A program made the position numbers and the translations under genes. DNA of 58,451 bases. Origin: Gammaproteobacteria bacterium. Its GTDB lineage: Bacteria; Pseudomonadota; Gammaproteobacteria; Xanthomonadales; Rhodanobacteraceae. The notes under the pieces were generated by a model, which saw only the letters and a program-made list of their open reading frames with translations, did not search any database and had not been told where the DNA came from. Shown here piece by piece: positions 24,701 to 32,406 of the stretch (the first letter of the stretch is position 1; the number at the start of each line of letters is the position of its first letter). The stretch spans positions 1 to 58,451 of the forward strand of contig JAJPJT010000103.1 of NCBI GenBank assembly GCA_021324095.1, written 5' to 3'.

Positions 24701-27531
24701 GCCACCCACATCAGGCGTAGATAGCCGGGAAGACTGTTCGCGGCGCCGCGCATGGCGTCCGTCATCGGGGTCCACTCGAGCAGGTGCTTGCGGGTGAACA
24801 GCAGGCGCCCTGCACTGCGTCCGATCGCATCGAGGTTGAGCATCGCCTCGAACGGCAGCGTGGCGATCGCGAAGAGCTCGCGCAGCAGCACGTCGCGGAT
24901 GCTGCGCCAGGTGCTGCGCCAGCGGCGCGGCGGCACCTTGGCCCAGGCATTGCGCAGGATCTGGGCGAGTGCGGTCAACAGCGAGGGACCGAGCAGGAAG
25001 AGGACCAGCACCACCGTCCAGTAGGCGGGCGCGTCGGTGAGCACCCAACTGCGCACCAGCAGCGTCAGCATCGCGACCGGCACCAGCCCGCGCCGCAGGT
25101 TGTCGAGGATCTTCCAGCGGTGGTGCGCCTTCAGCGTGTTGCGCAGGCCGCGCCGGCGCGGCCCGGGAACGATCGGCAGCAACCATTGCACGATCTGCCA
25201 GTCGCCGCGGGTCCAGCGGTGGCGGCGGCGTACCTCGACGCTGTAGCGGTCGGGCTGGTGCTCGATCAGTTCGATGTCGCTGACCAGCCCGCTGCGCGCG
25301 TAGGAACCTTCCAGGAGATCGTGCGACAGGATCAGGTCATTCGGAAAGCGCGTACCGACCGAGCGGCTGAACGCGTCGATGTCGTAGATGCCCTTGCCGA
25401 CGAACGAGGCTTCGCCGAACAGGTCCTGGTAGACATCGGAGATGGCGCGCGTGTACGGGTCGAGTCCGGTCGCATCGCTGTACAGGCGTGCGAACCGGCT
25501 CGGGCGCGTGCTCCCGTAGGTCACCGAGATCCTGGGCTGCAACAGCCCGTAGCCGGCCGTCACGCGGCGGGAACCCTTGTTGAACCACGGGCGGTTCAAC
25601 GGGTGGGCCATCGTTTCGACCAGCTTGCGCGCGGCCTCGGGCGGCAGCTGCGTGTCGGCGTCCAGCGTGATCACGTAGCGCGCCGTCTGCAGCGCGTCGA
25701 GGTCGCCGACGACGACGCTGAAGGCGCGCTCCGGGCGCGCCCCGCGCAGCACCCGGTTGAGATCGCCCAGTTTGCCGCGCTTGCGCTCGAACCCCATCCA
25801 GACCGACTGACGGGGATTCCATTCGCGCGGGCGGTGGAACAGGTGGAAACGCGTGCTGCCGGGCAACGGGTATTTTGCGTTGAGCCGGTCTATCCCCGCG
25901 GTCGCGGCCTTCAGCAGCGCTGCATCGCCGGGGACTTCGCGCTCGGGCGCGTCCGGGAAATCCGTGAGCAGCGCGAAGTGCAGGTTGGGATCGCGATTGC
26001 CGAGATAGCGGACCTCCAGCGCGTCCAGTTGCTCGGACAGCCCCGTGGGACTTCCGAGCAACCACGGAACCACCACCAGCGTGCGGCACTCGTCGGGGAT
26101 GCCGCCCGAGAACGACATCCGCGGCAACACGCGCGCGGGCACCAGCATGCCCAGCAGCCAGTTCACCACCGCGACGGCGGGTTGGCTCGCCGCGATGAAC
26201 ACGGCGATCAGCAGCACGATGTCCAGCGCCGGCGGCAACCCGACGAAGTACCAGTGGCGCACGCCGGCCACCAGTACGGTGACGATCAGAGTGGCCAGGA
26301 AAATGCTGCCGAGATAGGTCACCGAAGGCCAGTGCCGGAGGCGCTTCGCGATCCGGTACTCCGCGGGCGGGCGGGCGCGCAGCTCGCGGGCGAAGTTCGG
26401 AAGTCCCTGTCCGATCAGGAAGTAGCCGACGTGGCGACGGCGCGGATCGGTGCCCGGCGTGCAATCGAGCCGCGCGAGCTCGATGGCGCGACGGGCGACC
26501 TCGACTTCGCTGCGGCCGCTGCGCTGGGCCAGCAATTCCACCGCATGGCGATAGCGGCCGCGCGTCGCGAAATCCATGTCCGCGTAGGCGCCGGCCGGGT
26601 CTTCCCCCAAGGTGCGATCGACCGCGCCCACCCGTTCGAGCAGTTCGGACCAGTTGTATTCGCCGAGCCGGCGCAGGCTGTTGATGCGGTTCGCGATCGA
26701 CACCTGGTCCGCGGCCTGCGCGCGGCTTTCCTCGTCGATCACCCGCGCCACGCTGGTGCCGCGCTGCTCGAGTTGCTGCTCGGCGAAGGTCAGCGCGAGC
26801 TTGAGCGAAGGGTGCTTGCCTTCCAGCAGACGGTAGAACTCCGCCGCAAACGCCGGCGAGGCAAATACGTCCGTGCCCGCCATTTCGGCGACGCTGACCA
26901 GCATGTCGTTGGGCGCGCGCGTCGCCACGCCGATGAGGAGTTCCGCCCAGTATTCGGCACCCGCGTAGGCCTGCATGCGTCGCGTGATCGCGACCGCGTC
27001 GCTCGCGAGCCCCTCGATCAGCGCCACGCGCACCAGCACGGGCAACGTCCACAGCTCGATGAGATCGAACGTCGCGTGCCGCTGATAGGCCTCGAGGTAC
27101 TGCTCCACCGCGCGGGGTTCGACGTTGCCGTCGAGTTGCGCGATGCAGGCCCGCAGCGCGCGCAGGATGCGGGGCACCGCCTCGCCGTCGAAATCGTTGC
27201 AGGGCAGGCGCCTCCAGACGCTCGCGGGCAGCGTTTCGCGAACCTTGCGGATTTCGTTGCGGATCAGATAGACGTTGTCGATCAGCCACTCGGCAGCCGG
27301 CTCGACGCGGCGGTTGTCGATGGCAGCGGTCCGCGCGGCTGCATAGGCGTGCTGCAGGGTGTGGTCGTGCGCGGCCAACGCCTTGTCGAGGTCGAACGGG
27401 CCGGCTTGCGAAAGCCGCTCATGTTCTCGCGCCAGCACGGCGGGGGCGATCGCCTTGGCCGCGGTGACATGAACCTCGCGTGGCGGGGGGTGGGCGCTGA
27501 CATGCGCGACCCGGCGCGCGGCGCGCCGCAT
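18787..27531 (-). CDS. ndvB: Cyclic beta-1,2-glucan synthase (GT84 + glucoamylase-like + GH94)
   Basis: About 2914 residues if started at ATG 27531, close to Brucella Cgs (about 2870). Layout: N-terminal helical region; membrane segments near 394-470; a processive glycosyltransferase with D624-A-D626 in TLDADTQLPP and the RHRWTRGDWQ motif near 770; more membrane helices near 807-860 and 934-980; a glucoamylase-like domain around 1300-1600 (FGVPGLGLKRGLGEDLVIAP, VHHHGMSFLAL); and a GH94 phosphorylase-like C-terminus with putative catalytic D2572 in GGDWNDGMN. Cgs proteins start, elongate, cyclise and set the length of cyclic beta-1,2-glucan at the inner membrane; the glucan then acts in the periplasm in osmotic and host interactions. 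It is the first gene of the operon. The start is uncertain: GAGG sits too close to 27531, and the frame stays open to 27732. Confidence 0.93.
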   Translation of the reverse strand: MRRAARRVAHVSAHPPPREVHVTAAKAIAPAVLAREHERLSQAGPFDLDKALAAHDHTLQHAYAAARTAAIDNRRVEPAAEWLIDNVYLIRNEIRKVRETLPASVWRRLPCNDFDGEAVPRILRALRACIAQLDGNVEPRAVEQYLEAYQRHATFDLIELWTLPVLVRVALIEGLASDAVAITRRMQAYAGAEYWAELLIGVATRAPNDMLVSVAEMAGTDVFASPAFAAEFYRLLEGKHPSLKLALTFAEQQLEQRGTSVARVIDEESRAQAADQVSIANRINSLRRLGEYNWSELLERVGAVDRTLGEDPAGAYADMDFATRGRYRHAVELLAQRSGRSEVEVARRAIELARLDCTPGTDPRRRHVGYFLIGQGLPNFARELRARPPAEYRIAKRLRHWPSVTYLGSIFLATLIVTVLVAGVRHWYFVGLPPALDIVLLIAVFIAASQPAVAVVNWLLGMLVPARVLPRMSFSGGIPDECRTLVVVPWLLGSPTGLSEQLDALEVRYLGNRDPNLHFALLTDFPDAPEREVPGDAALLKAATAGIDRLNAKYPLPGSTRFHLFHRPREWNPRQSVWMGFERKRGKLGDLNRVLRGARPERAFSVVVGDLDALQTARYVITLDADTQLPPEAARKLVETMAHPLNRPWFNKGSRRVTAGYGLLQPRISVTYGSTRPSRFARLYSDATGLDPYTRAISDVYQDLFGEASFVGKGIYDIDAFSRSVGTRFPNDLILSHDLLEGSYARSGLVSDIELIEHQPDRYSVEVRRRHRWTRGDWQIVQWLLPIVPGPRRRGLRNTLKAHHRWKILDNLRRGLVPVAMLTLLVRSWVLTDAPAYWTVVLVLFLLGPSLLTALAQILRNAWAKVPPRRWRSTWRSIRDVLLRELFAIATLPFEAMLNLDAIGRSAGRLLFTRKHLLEWTPMTDAMRGAANSLPGYLRLMWVAPAVAIVVGIAVGLGAPLSLAAAVPFLVLWFAAPGIAWAISRTPPLPALPLDTMQRAFLHGVARRTWLWFETFVNADEHWLPPDNCQIFPVEQVAHRTSPTNIGMALLANLTACDFGYITWASLIERTAATLETVQNLTRHRGHLYNWYDTQTLQPLPPRYVSSVDSGNLMGCLLVLANALEHSDGEPLVPRMLASGLRDTAQVLREQWPSVDAAAPHANLALAATMDEIDMLVADAVGNADTLPVLHGLLARIDAEAGRLAQLNRENGISGEFATWTDSLVRQAAAACDELDELAPWLALGDSGSDDEVVRRLLVELENNPPQFRARVLAGQIVARLEGSRENAPDLCAALREGGATLNRRRDDARALAAACRERAAMDLSFLFDEQREQFAIGYDVERDKRDAARYDLLASEARILSYVAIAQGQVPPSHWFKLGRLLTIAAGRPALVSWSGSMFEYLMPNLLMPAYKGTLLSDTCGAAVTRQIRYGAQQQVPWGVSESAYNATDLHLVYQYRAFGVPGLGLKRGLGEDLVIAPYATAMALMIEPAAACDNLERLARMGALTRYGFYEALDFTAGRVTEGADFALVKSWMVHHHGMSFLALSSLLNREPMQRRFMREPMFNAYELLLRERVPETRPRHPAALDVEQPSQTRARIHAQTREIARMDTPLPEAHLLSNGNYHVMLTQTGAGYSRWRDLAVTRWRGDATRDDEGTFIYLRDADSGRTWSTTYQPMGDPDGTCRATFSQARVEFHRDDHGIGTEVLIAVSAEDDIELRRVRLTNHTGKTRTLDVISYAEPVLAPPQADISHPVFSKLFLETESVPELDALLVSRRPRAPDERHPWLLHQMTTRGGIIGVGTYETDREAFLGRLGSPASPRVLDADVPVTGHTGAVLDPIVSLRRRIRILPGHTAGIDIITGVAPDRNAALALARKYRERHLHQRVFQLAWTHEQVALQQLNMSAVEAQRYDYVASTLLYGPIAGRNVSDTALPAQSALWKHGISGDLPIVLARIANASQIDLVRHLIQAHGFWQMSGLDADLLIWNEELSGYRQELQEHILYLIESGSEARGGQGRGRMFAWRIEHLSAPDRALMLAAARCVFSGDEGRLRDQIARMRAADAETTVPARLPLRKPQPGNYGLQPLSEDLRANNGFGGFRNDGGEYTIWLTGNRPTPGPWCNVLANAAFGSVVSESGGAYTFAENAHEFRLTPWYNDPLRDTRGEALWLRDEATGEYWSATAQPTPSGDPYRTCHGFGCTRYEHAHADIYSEASVYVAREAPAKVTLLKLANKSERTRQVSLTSYVEWVLGEHRERSGRHVRTLFDAACGAVFAHNPYHDTFSGRVAFHRLCAPRTEFTCDRRAFLGRNRAAGAPLGMRLVKLDGNAGAGLDPCSAQRAVFELAPGEEVEMVIVLGAAAGAAEARALVRTLGDIDEAHAELQRVRGDWHHTLSQLHVRTPDTATNLLVNGWLPYQVLASRMLARSGYYQSGGAWGFRDQLQDAMAIMNARPEFARAQLLRSARHQFREGDVQHWWHPPTGKGVRTRITDDLLWLPWCTTEYVRVTGDAAVLDESAPFIEGRGLAADEESVYEDMHVSSETASLYEHCLRAIRHSLRFGAHGLPLIGGGDWNDGMNRLGIHGRGESVWLGMFLCDVLERFAPLARARGDAMTAAELASAAAQLKTMIERHAWDGDWYLRAWNDDGIAIGSVHSEECRIDSIPQSWSVLANLGDVERSERALDAVLAQLVDQNAELVKLFTPSFDKAPLDPGYIKGYVPGVRENGGQYTHAAVWVAMALAKLGRIDDAWKIARMLNPIRHSSEPGTAQRYRLEPYAVAADVYAAEAHVGRGGWSWYTGSAGWMYRLLTESLLGLRREGNRLHFEPRVPDQWERWSADWRHGGTHYHLEFVRRPGDLGVADVSVDGMLQPGCTIELVDDGNDHQVLVRFGASAVSSNTPANDNGGPASRENALTRTR

Positions 27532-27835
27532 CCTCAATCGGCGAATCCATGCTTGCGGACGGTGGTTGCGCGTCACCTCGTGGCGTCTCTCGCGAAGGTC
27601 GAGTTTTCGATGGTACCGAAATCGATGTACACACGATGTTCCCGGTGGCATTCGGCCACACTGTCGCACGCCGCGATTCCGCACGCGTACATCACGCTGA
27701 ACGCGTTCGCCGTCACCAAGCCAAAAAGCCATCGCGCGATCGCGCGTTGCGTCGGACGCGCGGTCGAGCGCGAGCCGTTCTTCACCGTCACTTCACTTGC
27801 ATCCGGGCACCATCGCAAGCCTCGCGGCAGGACGA

Positions 27836-27851
27836 GGTTCGTGCACGAACC
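27836..27851. promoter_or_regulatory. Perfect 16-base palindrome in the ndvB/cyoA divergent region
   Basis: GGTTCGTGCACGAACC is fully self-complementary and can be extended with one bulge by ACGAG/CTCGT. It lies between the mini-ORF and the ndvB start on one side and upstream of cyoA on the other. It is a candidate operator for either transcript, or a terminator of the leader. No regulator can be named. Confidence 0.4.
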
Positions 27852-27894
27852 CTCGTGGCCGCGATGAGCCGGCGATTTCTCACGGCTCTGACGC

Positions 27895-27933
27895 TCAGAT
27901 GGACCTGGATGCGAAGGCTACGGCGCGGCTCAT
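27895..27933 (-). other. Possible 12-residue leader ORF upstream of ndvB
   Basis: On the minus strand an ideal AAGGAG lies 5 bases before ATG 27933, which opens a 12-codon frame (MSRAVAFASRSI) ending in TGA at 27895. It is about 360 bases upstream of the ndvB start, in the 531-base divergent gap 27532-28062 between ndvB and cyoA. I accept no longer gene in this gap. A translated leader, or the relic of a gene start, are both possible. Confidence 0.3.
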
Positions 27934-28062
27934 GTTTACTCCTTTGTCTGCGATAGTTCCCGAAGCGGGGGGAGGCGCCGGCGTTCGCGGCGAGCCTGCG
28001 GGGGCACTGCACGTCGGACAGCGGCGTTGCGCGTCGTCGGCCCGGGCGTACGGCGCTGGATA

Positions 28063-29133
28063 GTGAATACGCAGCCGCGACATCGCCCCGCGACGGCGGC
28101 AGACCGATCGTGCCCGCGCCGGTGGGTCGGCGCGCGATTCGCCTGGACTGTCTCGCTGGCCCGCTGCATCGCGCTGGCCGTCCTGGTGCTGATGCTCGGT
28201 TCCTGCGTCGGCAACGAGCACATGAGTTTTCTCGATCCGCAGGGTCCGGTGGCGCATGCGGAAGCCGTGCACTTCTACTGGATCGTCGGGATCATGGCGG
28301 TGTTCGTAGCCGGCCCGATTTTCCTGGCGTTGCCGTTTTTCCTGTGGCGCTATCGGTACGGCAACGCGCGCGCCAAGTACGCGCCGAACTGGAAGGATTC
28401 CGCACCGGTGATCGCCTTCACCTGGATCGGCCCGGTCCTGATCGTGTGCGGGCTCGGGTATTTCGTGTGGACCGATTCGCATCGGCTGAACCCCTACCGG
28501 GCACTTGCCTCCAACCAGCCACCGTTGCAGATGCAGGTGATCGGCTACGACTGGAAATGGCTTTTCATCTATCCGAAGCAGGGCATCGCGACGATCGGAA
28601 CGATGGCGCTGCCGGTCGGACGCCCGGTCACGCTGCACCTGACGTCCGCCACGGTGATGCAGTCGTTCTTCATTCCCGCGCTGGGCAGTCAGATCTACGC
28701 GATGGGCGGCATGGTCACGCGGCTGAATCTCGAGGCAATGCACCCCGGCCGGTACCTCGGCGAAAACACGATGTACAACGGCAACGGATTCCATTTCCAG
28801 AAGTTCACGGCGGTGGGCATGACCCCGGATCGCTTCAAGGCCTGGGTCAAGCAGGTGAAGTTCAACGGCACGCCGATCGATGCGCGGATCTTGACGGCGA
28901 TCGGGACGTGCAGCACCCGCGAGCAGATGATCGCTGCCATGCCAAGCCTCGCGTCCACGGATGGCGCGATCTACTTGAAAGACGTGTCACCGGGACTGTT
29001 CCCGGCCATCGTCAAGGCGGTGAAGCAAGGCACCACTCCTGGGCTGGCCCACGCCGCGCAAGGCGGCTCAGGCAGCCGGCGTTCGACGACGTGCAAGACG
29101 CCGCCTCCGCGATTGGCGAGGGCAGAGCCATGA
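28063..29133 (+). CDS. cyoA: Cytochrome bo ubiquinol oxidase subunit II
   Basis: 356 residues from GTG 28063; the frame is also open from TTG 28027 and neither has a strong ribosome-binding site, so the start is uncertain. A lipobox-like LMLGSC ends the first hydrophobic segment, as in E. coli CyoA. Two membrane helices follow (WIVGIMAVFVAGPIFLALPF; VIAFTWIGPVLIVCGLGYFV). The periplasmic cupredoxin domain has GYDWKWLFIYPKQGIATIG, SATVMQSFFIPALGSQIYAM and GMVTRLNLEA, diagnostic of CyoA; the CuA ligands of cytochrome c oxidases are absent, as expected for a quinol oxidase. The N-terminal 30 residues are unusually Arg-rich. First gene of cyoABCD; its stop overlaps the cyoB start. Confidence 0.93.
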   Translation: MNTQPRHRPATAADRSCPRRWVGARFAWTVSLARCIALAVLVLMLGSCVGNEHMSFLDPQGPVAHAEAVHFYWIVGIMAVFVAGPIFLALPFFLWRYRYGNARAKYAPNWKDSAPVIAFTWIGPVLIVCGLGYFVWTDSHRLNPYRALASNQPPLQMQVIGYDWKWLFIYPKQGIATIGTMALPVGRPVTLHLTSATVMQSFFIPALGSQIYAMGGMVTRLNLEAMHPGRYLGENTMYNGNGFHFQKFTAVGMTPDRFKAWVKQVKFNGTPIDARILTAIGTCSTREQMIAAMPSLASTDGAIYLKDVSPGLFPAIVKAVKQGTTPGLAHAAQGGSGSRRSTTCKTPPPRLARAEP

Positions 29134-31241
29134 GTACGGCTTCGATCGTGTACGACATCATCGGGCGTTTCACGATGCACTCGCTCCCGTTCTACGACAT
29201 GGTGCAGAACCCGACGAAGGAGAACCTGATCAACGGCAGCATCGCGGGATTCGCAGCATGCGTCGCCGTGGGCGGGCTCGTCATCGTGGTGGCGGGCATC
29301 ACGTACCTCAAGAAATGGCGCTGGCTGTGGAGCGAATGGCTGACCAGCACCGACCACAAGAAGATCGGAATCATGTACGTCGTGATCGCGTTCGTGATGA
29401 TGGGGCGCGCGATCATCGAGGCGATCCTGATGCGCGCGCAGCAGGCGTGGGGACTCGACGGCGGATTTCTGTCGCCCAACCATTTCGGCCAACTCTTTTC
29501 CACCCACGGCACGATCATGATCTTCTTCATGGCGATGCCGTTCCTGATCGGTGTCATCAACTACGTGATGCCGCTGCAGATCGGCGCGCGCGACGTGTCC
29601 TTCCCCGTGCTGAATTCGATCAGCCTGATGCTGACCGCGGCCGGCGCGATCCTGATCATGGCCTCGCTGGTGTTCGGCCAGTTCTCGACCGGTGGCTGGT
29701 TCGGCTATCCGCCTTACACGGAGGCGCATTTTCTTCCGGGCGTGGGGCCGGACTACTGGATCTGGGCCTTGAGCCTGTCCGGACTCGGATCGACGCTGAC
29801 CGGCATCAACTTTGCCGTGACGATCTTCAAGGAACGCGCGCCGGGGATGAAGCTGTTCTACATGCCGCTGTTCACGTGGGCGGCGCTGTGTACCTCGATC
29901 ATGATGATCTTCGCGATGCCGCCCCTGACGGTCGCGACCGCGCAGCTCGCGCTGGACCGCTACCTCGGCTTCCACTATTTCACCAACGAACTGGGCGGCG
30001 ACATGATGCACTTCGTCAACCTGTTCTGGATTTTCGGCCATCCCGAGGTCTACATCCTCATCATTCCCGCGTTCGGCATCTATTCCGAGGTCTTCTCGAC
30101 GTATTCCGGGAAGGCGCTGTTCGGGTACGCGTCGATGGTGCTCGCGATCATGTGCATCGCGATCCTGTCGTTCACGGTGTGGGTGCACCACTTCTTCACG
30201 ATGGGACAAGGTCCCAGCATCAATGCGGTCTATGGCATCGCCTCGATGCTGATCGGCATCCCGACGGGGGTGAAGATCTACGACTGGATGTGGACGATGT
30301 TCCGCGGCCGGGTGCGCATCACCGCGCCGATGATCTACGCGATCGGCTTCATCGTGCTGTTCGTGCTGGGCGGCATGAGCGGCATCGTCCTCGCCAACCC
30401 GAGCGTCGACTTCCAGGTCCACAACACGGATTTCCTGGTGGCGCATTTCCACAACGTGATCATTCCGGGCGTGCTGTTCGGGTTGATCGCCGGCTATCAC
30501 TTCTGGTTTCCGAAGGTGTTCGGGTACCGCCTCGACGAACGCTGGGGCATTTTCGCCGCCTGCTGCTGGACGCTGGGTTTCATGCTGGCGTTTTTCCCGC
30601 TGTACGCGCTGGGGATCATGGGCCTGCCGCGCCGCACCGTGGCCTACGCGCAGCCCGCCTATGTGCCGCTGGAGATGGCCGCGTTCGGCGGCGCGTTGCT
30701 GATCGGCGTCGCGCTGCTCTCGTTGTTGATCCAGTTGGTGGTGTCGTACCTGCACCGCGACGAGAACCGCGTGCCGGTGGGCGACCCGTGGGACGGGCGC
30801 AGCCTCGAATGGGCGTGCGCGGCACCGCCGCCCGAATACAACTTCCCGGTGATTCCGATGGTCTCCGATCGCGATGCCTTCACCGCCGCCAAGGCATTCG
30901 GCACGGCTTACCTGCCGCCTGCCGAATACGTCGACATCACGCTGCCGAAGAACGCCGCGATGGGCCCGGTGATCGGCGCGCTCGGTTTCGCGATCGCGTT
31001 CGGACTCGTGTGGCACATCTGGTGGCTGGTGTGCCTGGCGACGCTGGGCGCGTTCGCGACGATGATCGTGCGCGGATTCGCGCGCGACACCACGAAGACG
31101 ATCCCGGCGGCCGAGGTCGAGGCCGAATACGAGCAGTGGCTCGAGGTCGTTCGCGCCGCGACGCCGGTCACGCGCGCCGATGAGACACGGCCGGTCAACC
31201 AGGGCCTCGCCGACCAGACTGCTCTCGGGGCCGCATCATGA
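29130..31241 (+). CDS. cyoB: Cytochrome bo ubiquinol oxidase subunit I
   Basis: 703 residues; ATG 29130 overlaps the cyoA stop (ATGA). All redox ligands are present and offset by +20 from E. coli CyoB: heme ligand H126 (FSTHGT), CuB ligand H304 (GHPEVYI), the His pair in VWVHHFF, and the two His in VAHFHN. The D-channel D155 (GARDVSFP) and K-channel K382 (PTGVKIYDW) residues are conserved, so this is an A-type proton-pumping heme-copper oxidase. It reduces O2 to water with ubiquinol electrons and pumps protons across the inner membrane. About 14-15 hydrophobic helices are visible. It sits between cyoA and cyoC with overlapping stop/start codons on both sides. Confidence 0.97.
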   Translation: MSTASIVYDIIGRFTMHSLPFYDMVQNPTKENLINGSIAGFAACVAVGGLVIVVAGITYLKKWRWLWSEWLTSTDHKKIGIMYVVIAFVMMGRAIIEAILMRAQQAWGLDGGFLSPNHFGQLFSTHGTIMIFFMAMPFLIGVINYVMPLQIGARDVSFPVLNSISLMLTAAGAILIMASLVFGQFSTGGWFGYPPYTEAHFLPGVGPDYWIWALSLSGLGSTLTGINFAVTIFKERAPGMKLFYMPLFTWAALCTSIMMIFAMPPLTVATAQLALDRYLGFHYFTNELGGDMMHFVNLFWIFGHPEVYILIIPAFGIYSEVFSTYSGKALFGYASMVLAIMCIAILSFTVWVHHFFTMGQGPSINAVYGIASMLIGIPTGVKIYDWMWTMFRGRVRITAPMIYAIGFIVLFVLGGMSGIVLANPSVDFQVHNTDFLVAHFHNVIIPGVLFGLIAGYHFWFPKVFGYRLDERWGIFAACCWTLGFMLAFFPLYALGIMGLPRRTVAYAQPAYVPLEMAAFGGALLIGVALLSLLIQLVVSYLHRDENRVPVGDPWDGRSLEWACAAPPPEYNFPVIPMVSDRDAFTAAKAFGTAYLPPAEYVDITLPKNAAMGPVIGALGFAIAFGLVWHIWWLVCLATLGAFATMIVRGFARDTTKTIPAAEVEAEYEQWLEVVRAATPVTRADETRPVNQGLADQTALGAAS

Positions 31242-31861
31242 GCCAGGAGGTTTTCCATTATCCGGGCTTGAACCTCGGCAAGGCGCATCCGCGCACCCAC
31301 GCAATCGCGCAGACCACGATCTTCGGGTTCTGGGTGTTCCTGATGAGCGACGCCATCCTGTTCGGGCTGGTGTTCTCGAGCTACGTGACTTCCGTGCATG
31401 CCACCGCCGGCGCACCGGGTCCGAAGCAGTTGTTCGACATCACCAGCGTGTTCGCCGAAACGCTGCTGCTGCTGGCGTCGAGCTTCACCTTCGGCATGGC
31501 TTCCTTGTCGATGAAGTACAGCCACAGCAAACGCCGGCTGGTCGGCTGGCTGGTGCTGACGCTGGTACTGGGCGCGGGTTTCCTCGGCCTCGAAACCCAT
31601 GACTTCCTCACGATGGTCGCCAAGGGCGGCGCGCCCGAGCACTCGGGATTCCTGTCGGCCTTCTGGGATCTGGTGCCGCTGCACGGCCTGCACGTCACCG
31701 GCGGCAGCATCTGGCTGATCTGTCTGCTGGGCCAAATCAAACGCTACGGCCTCGACACGCGCACCAAGCTCGACATCATGCGGCTGGCGCTGTTCTGGCA
31801 TTTCCTCGACATCGTGTGGATCGCGATCTTCACGGTGGTTTACCTGGCGGGACTGGCATGA
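31238..31861 (+). CDS. cyoC: Cytochrome bo ubiquinol oxidase subunit III
   Basis: 207 residues, five predicted membrane helices, as for CyoC. Family signatures include TTIFGFWVFLMSDAILFGLV, LLLASSFTFGMAS, HGLHVTGGSIWL and ALFWHFLDIVWIAIFTVVYL. It is the heme-free accessory subunit of the oxidase core in the inner membrane. The ATG overlaps the cyoB stop by four bases and its own stop overlaps cyoD, so all four subunits are translationally coupled. Confidence 0.96.
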   Translation: MSQEVFHYPGLNLGKAHPRTHAIAQTTIFGFWVFLMSDAILFGLVFSSYVTSVHATAGAPGPKQLFDITSVFAETLLLLASSFTFGMASLSMKYSHSKRRLVGWLVLTLVLGAGFLGLETHDFLTMVAKGGAPEHSGFLSAFWDLVPLHGLHVTGGSIWLICLLGQIKRYGLDTRTKLDIMRLALFWHFLDIVWIAIFTVVYLAGLA

Positions 31862-32214
31862 GCGAACGGACTGATCAAATCGGCGACCGGCCGGCTGGCC
31901 TGGAGCTGCAGCGGCGCGAGTTCTACTCCTACGTTTCGGGTGTCGTTCTCGCCTTGATCCTGACGCTGGTGCCGTTCGGCCTCGTGCATTTCGGCCATGC
32001 GCCGGTGACGACCGTGTATTGGGTGATCGGATGCCTCGCCTTCGTCCAGATGATCGTCCACTTCCGGTTCTTCCTGCACATCGGATTCAGGCAGAAGCGC
32101 GAGGACCTCCAGTTGATCCTGTTCTCGGCGGTGCTGCTGATCATCATGATCGGCGGCACCGTGTGGATCATGGGCAGCCTTGCGGGCCGGATGATGCTTC
32201 CGCTGCAGCCATGA
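31858..32214 (+). CDS. cyoD: Cytochrome bo ubiquinol oxidase subunit IV
   Basis: 118 residues from ATG 31858, overlapping the cyoC stop. Three hydrophobic helices (SGVVLALILTLVPFGLV, TTVYWVIGCLAFVQMIVHF, LILFSAVLLIIMIGGTVWIM), with the family motif MIVHFRFFLHI before a charged loop. It is the small assembly-type subunit of the quinol oxidase. This is the last gene of the operon: no cyoE (heme O synthase) follows, and the next genes are on the opposite strand, so heme O must be made by an enzyme encoded elsewhere. Confidence 0.95.
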   Translation: MSERTDQIGDRPAGLELQRREFYSYVSGVVLALILTLVPFGLVHFGHAPVTTVYWVIGCLAFVQMIVHFRFFLHIGFRQKREDLQLILFSAVLLIIMIGGTVWIMGSLAGRMMLPLQP

Positions 32215-32292
32215 TCGTGCGATCGTCCCTGATCGCTGCTTCGCCAAGGTCTGTCATGGCTGGGCGGCTCAAGAGTCAACGCGCACCAGAAC

Positions 32293-32306
32293 GGCCATCC
32301 ATGGCC
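32293..32306. repeat. Intergenic palindrome core GGCCATCCATGGCC
   Basis: This 14-mer lies in the 192-base gap between cyoD (+) and the VOC gene (-). Its exact reverse complement occurs at 37638-37651, after the cytochrome c gene, and a one-base-longer variant lies at 3335-3349. All three are between or after gene ends, so they look like members of one dispersed palindrome family. The rest of the gap is GC-rich with no other recognisable feature. Confidence 0.5.
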
Positions 32307-32406
32307 TGTCTTTCCACAACAGCCGCTTCGGCCGGGGATGTTCTCCGGAGTGCGCGTGCGCGCGACTGGGGTCGCGGCCAGAGCAGGCGCTACGCGCCGG
32401 CCGCTC

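Noticed and set aside
24784..27867. Very long plus-strand open frame (about 1000 codons) opposite ndvB
   Set aside because: It is antisense to a clear glucan synthase, has no recognisable domain, is rich in Arg/Gln/His runs and arises from the GC-rich codon pattern. The same holds for long frames opposite the M3 peptidase (4560-5579), the GGDEF-EAL genes (39955-42012, 42154-44925) and cyoB (28971-31016).
28110..31241. A frame open from 28110 that could suggest an N-terminal extension of CyoB
   Set aside because: The upstream part lies in another frame of cyoA and has no CyoB similarity; the ATG at 29130 overlapping the cyoA stop gives the normal CyoB N-terminus.
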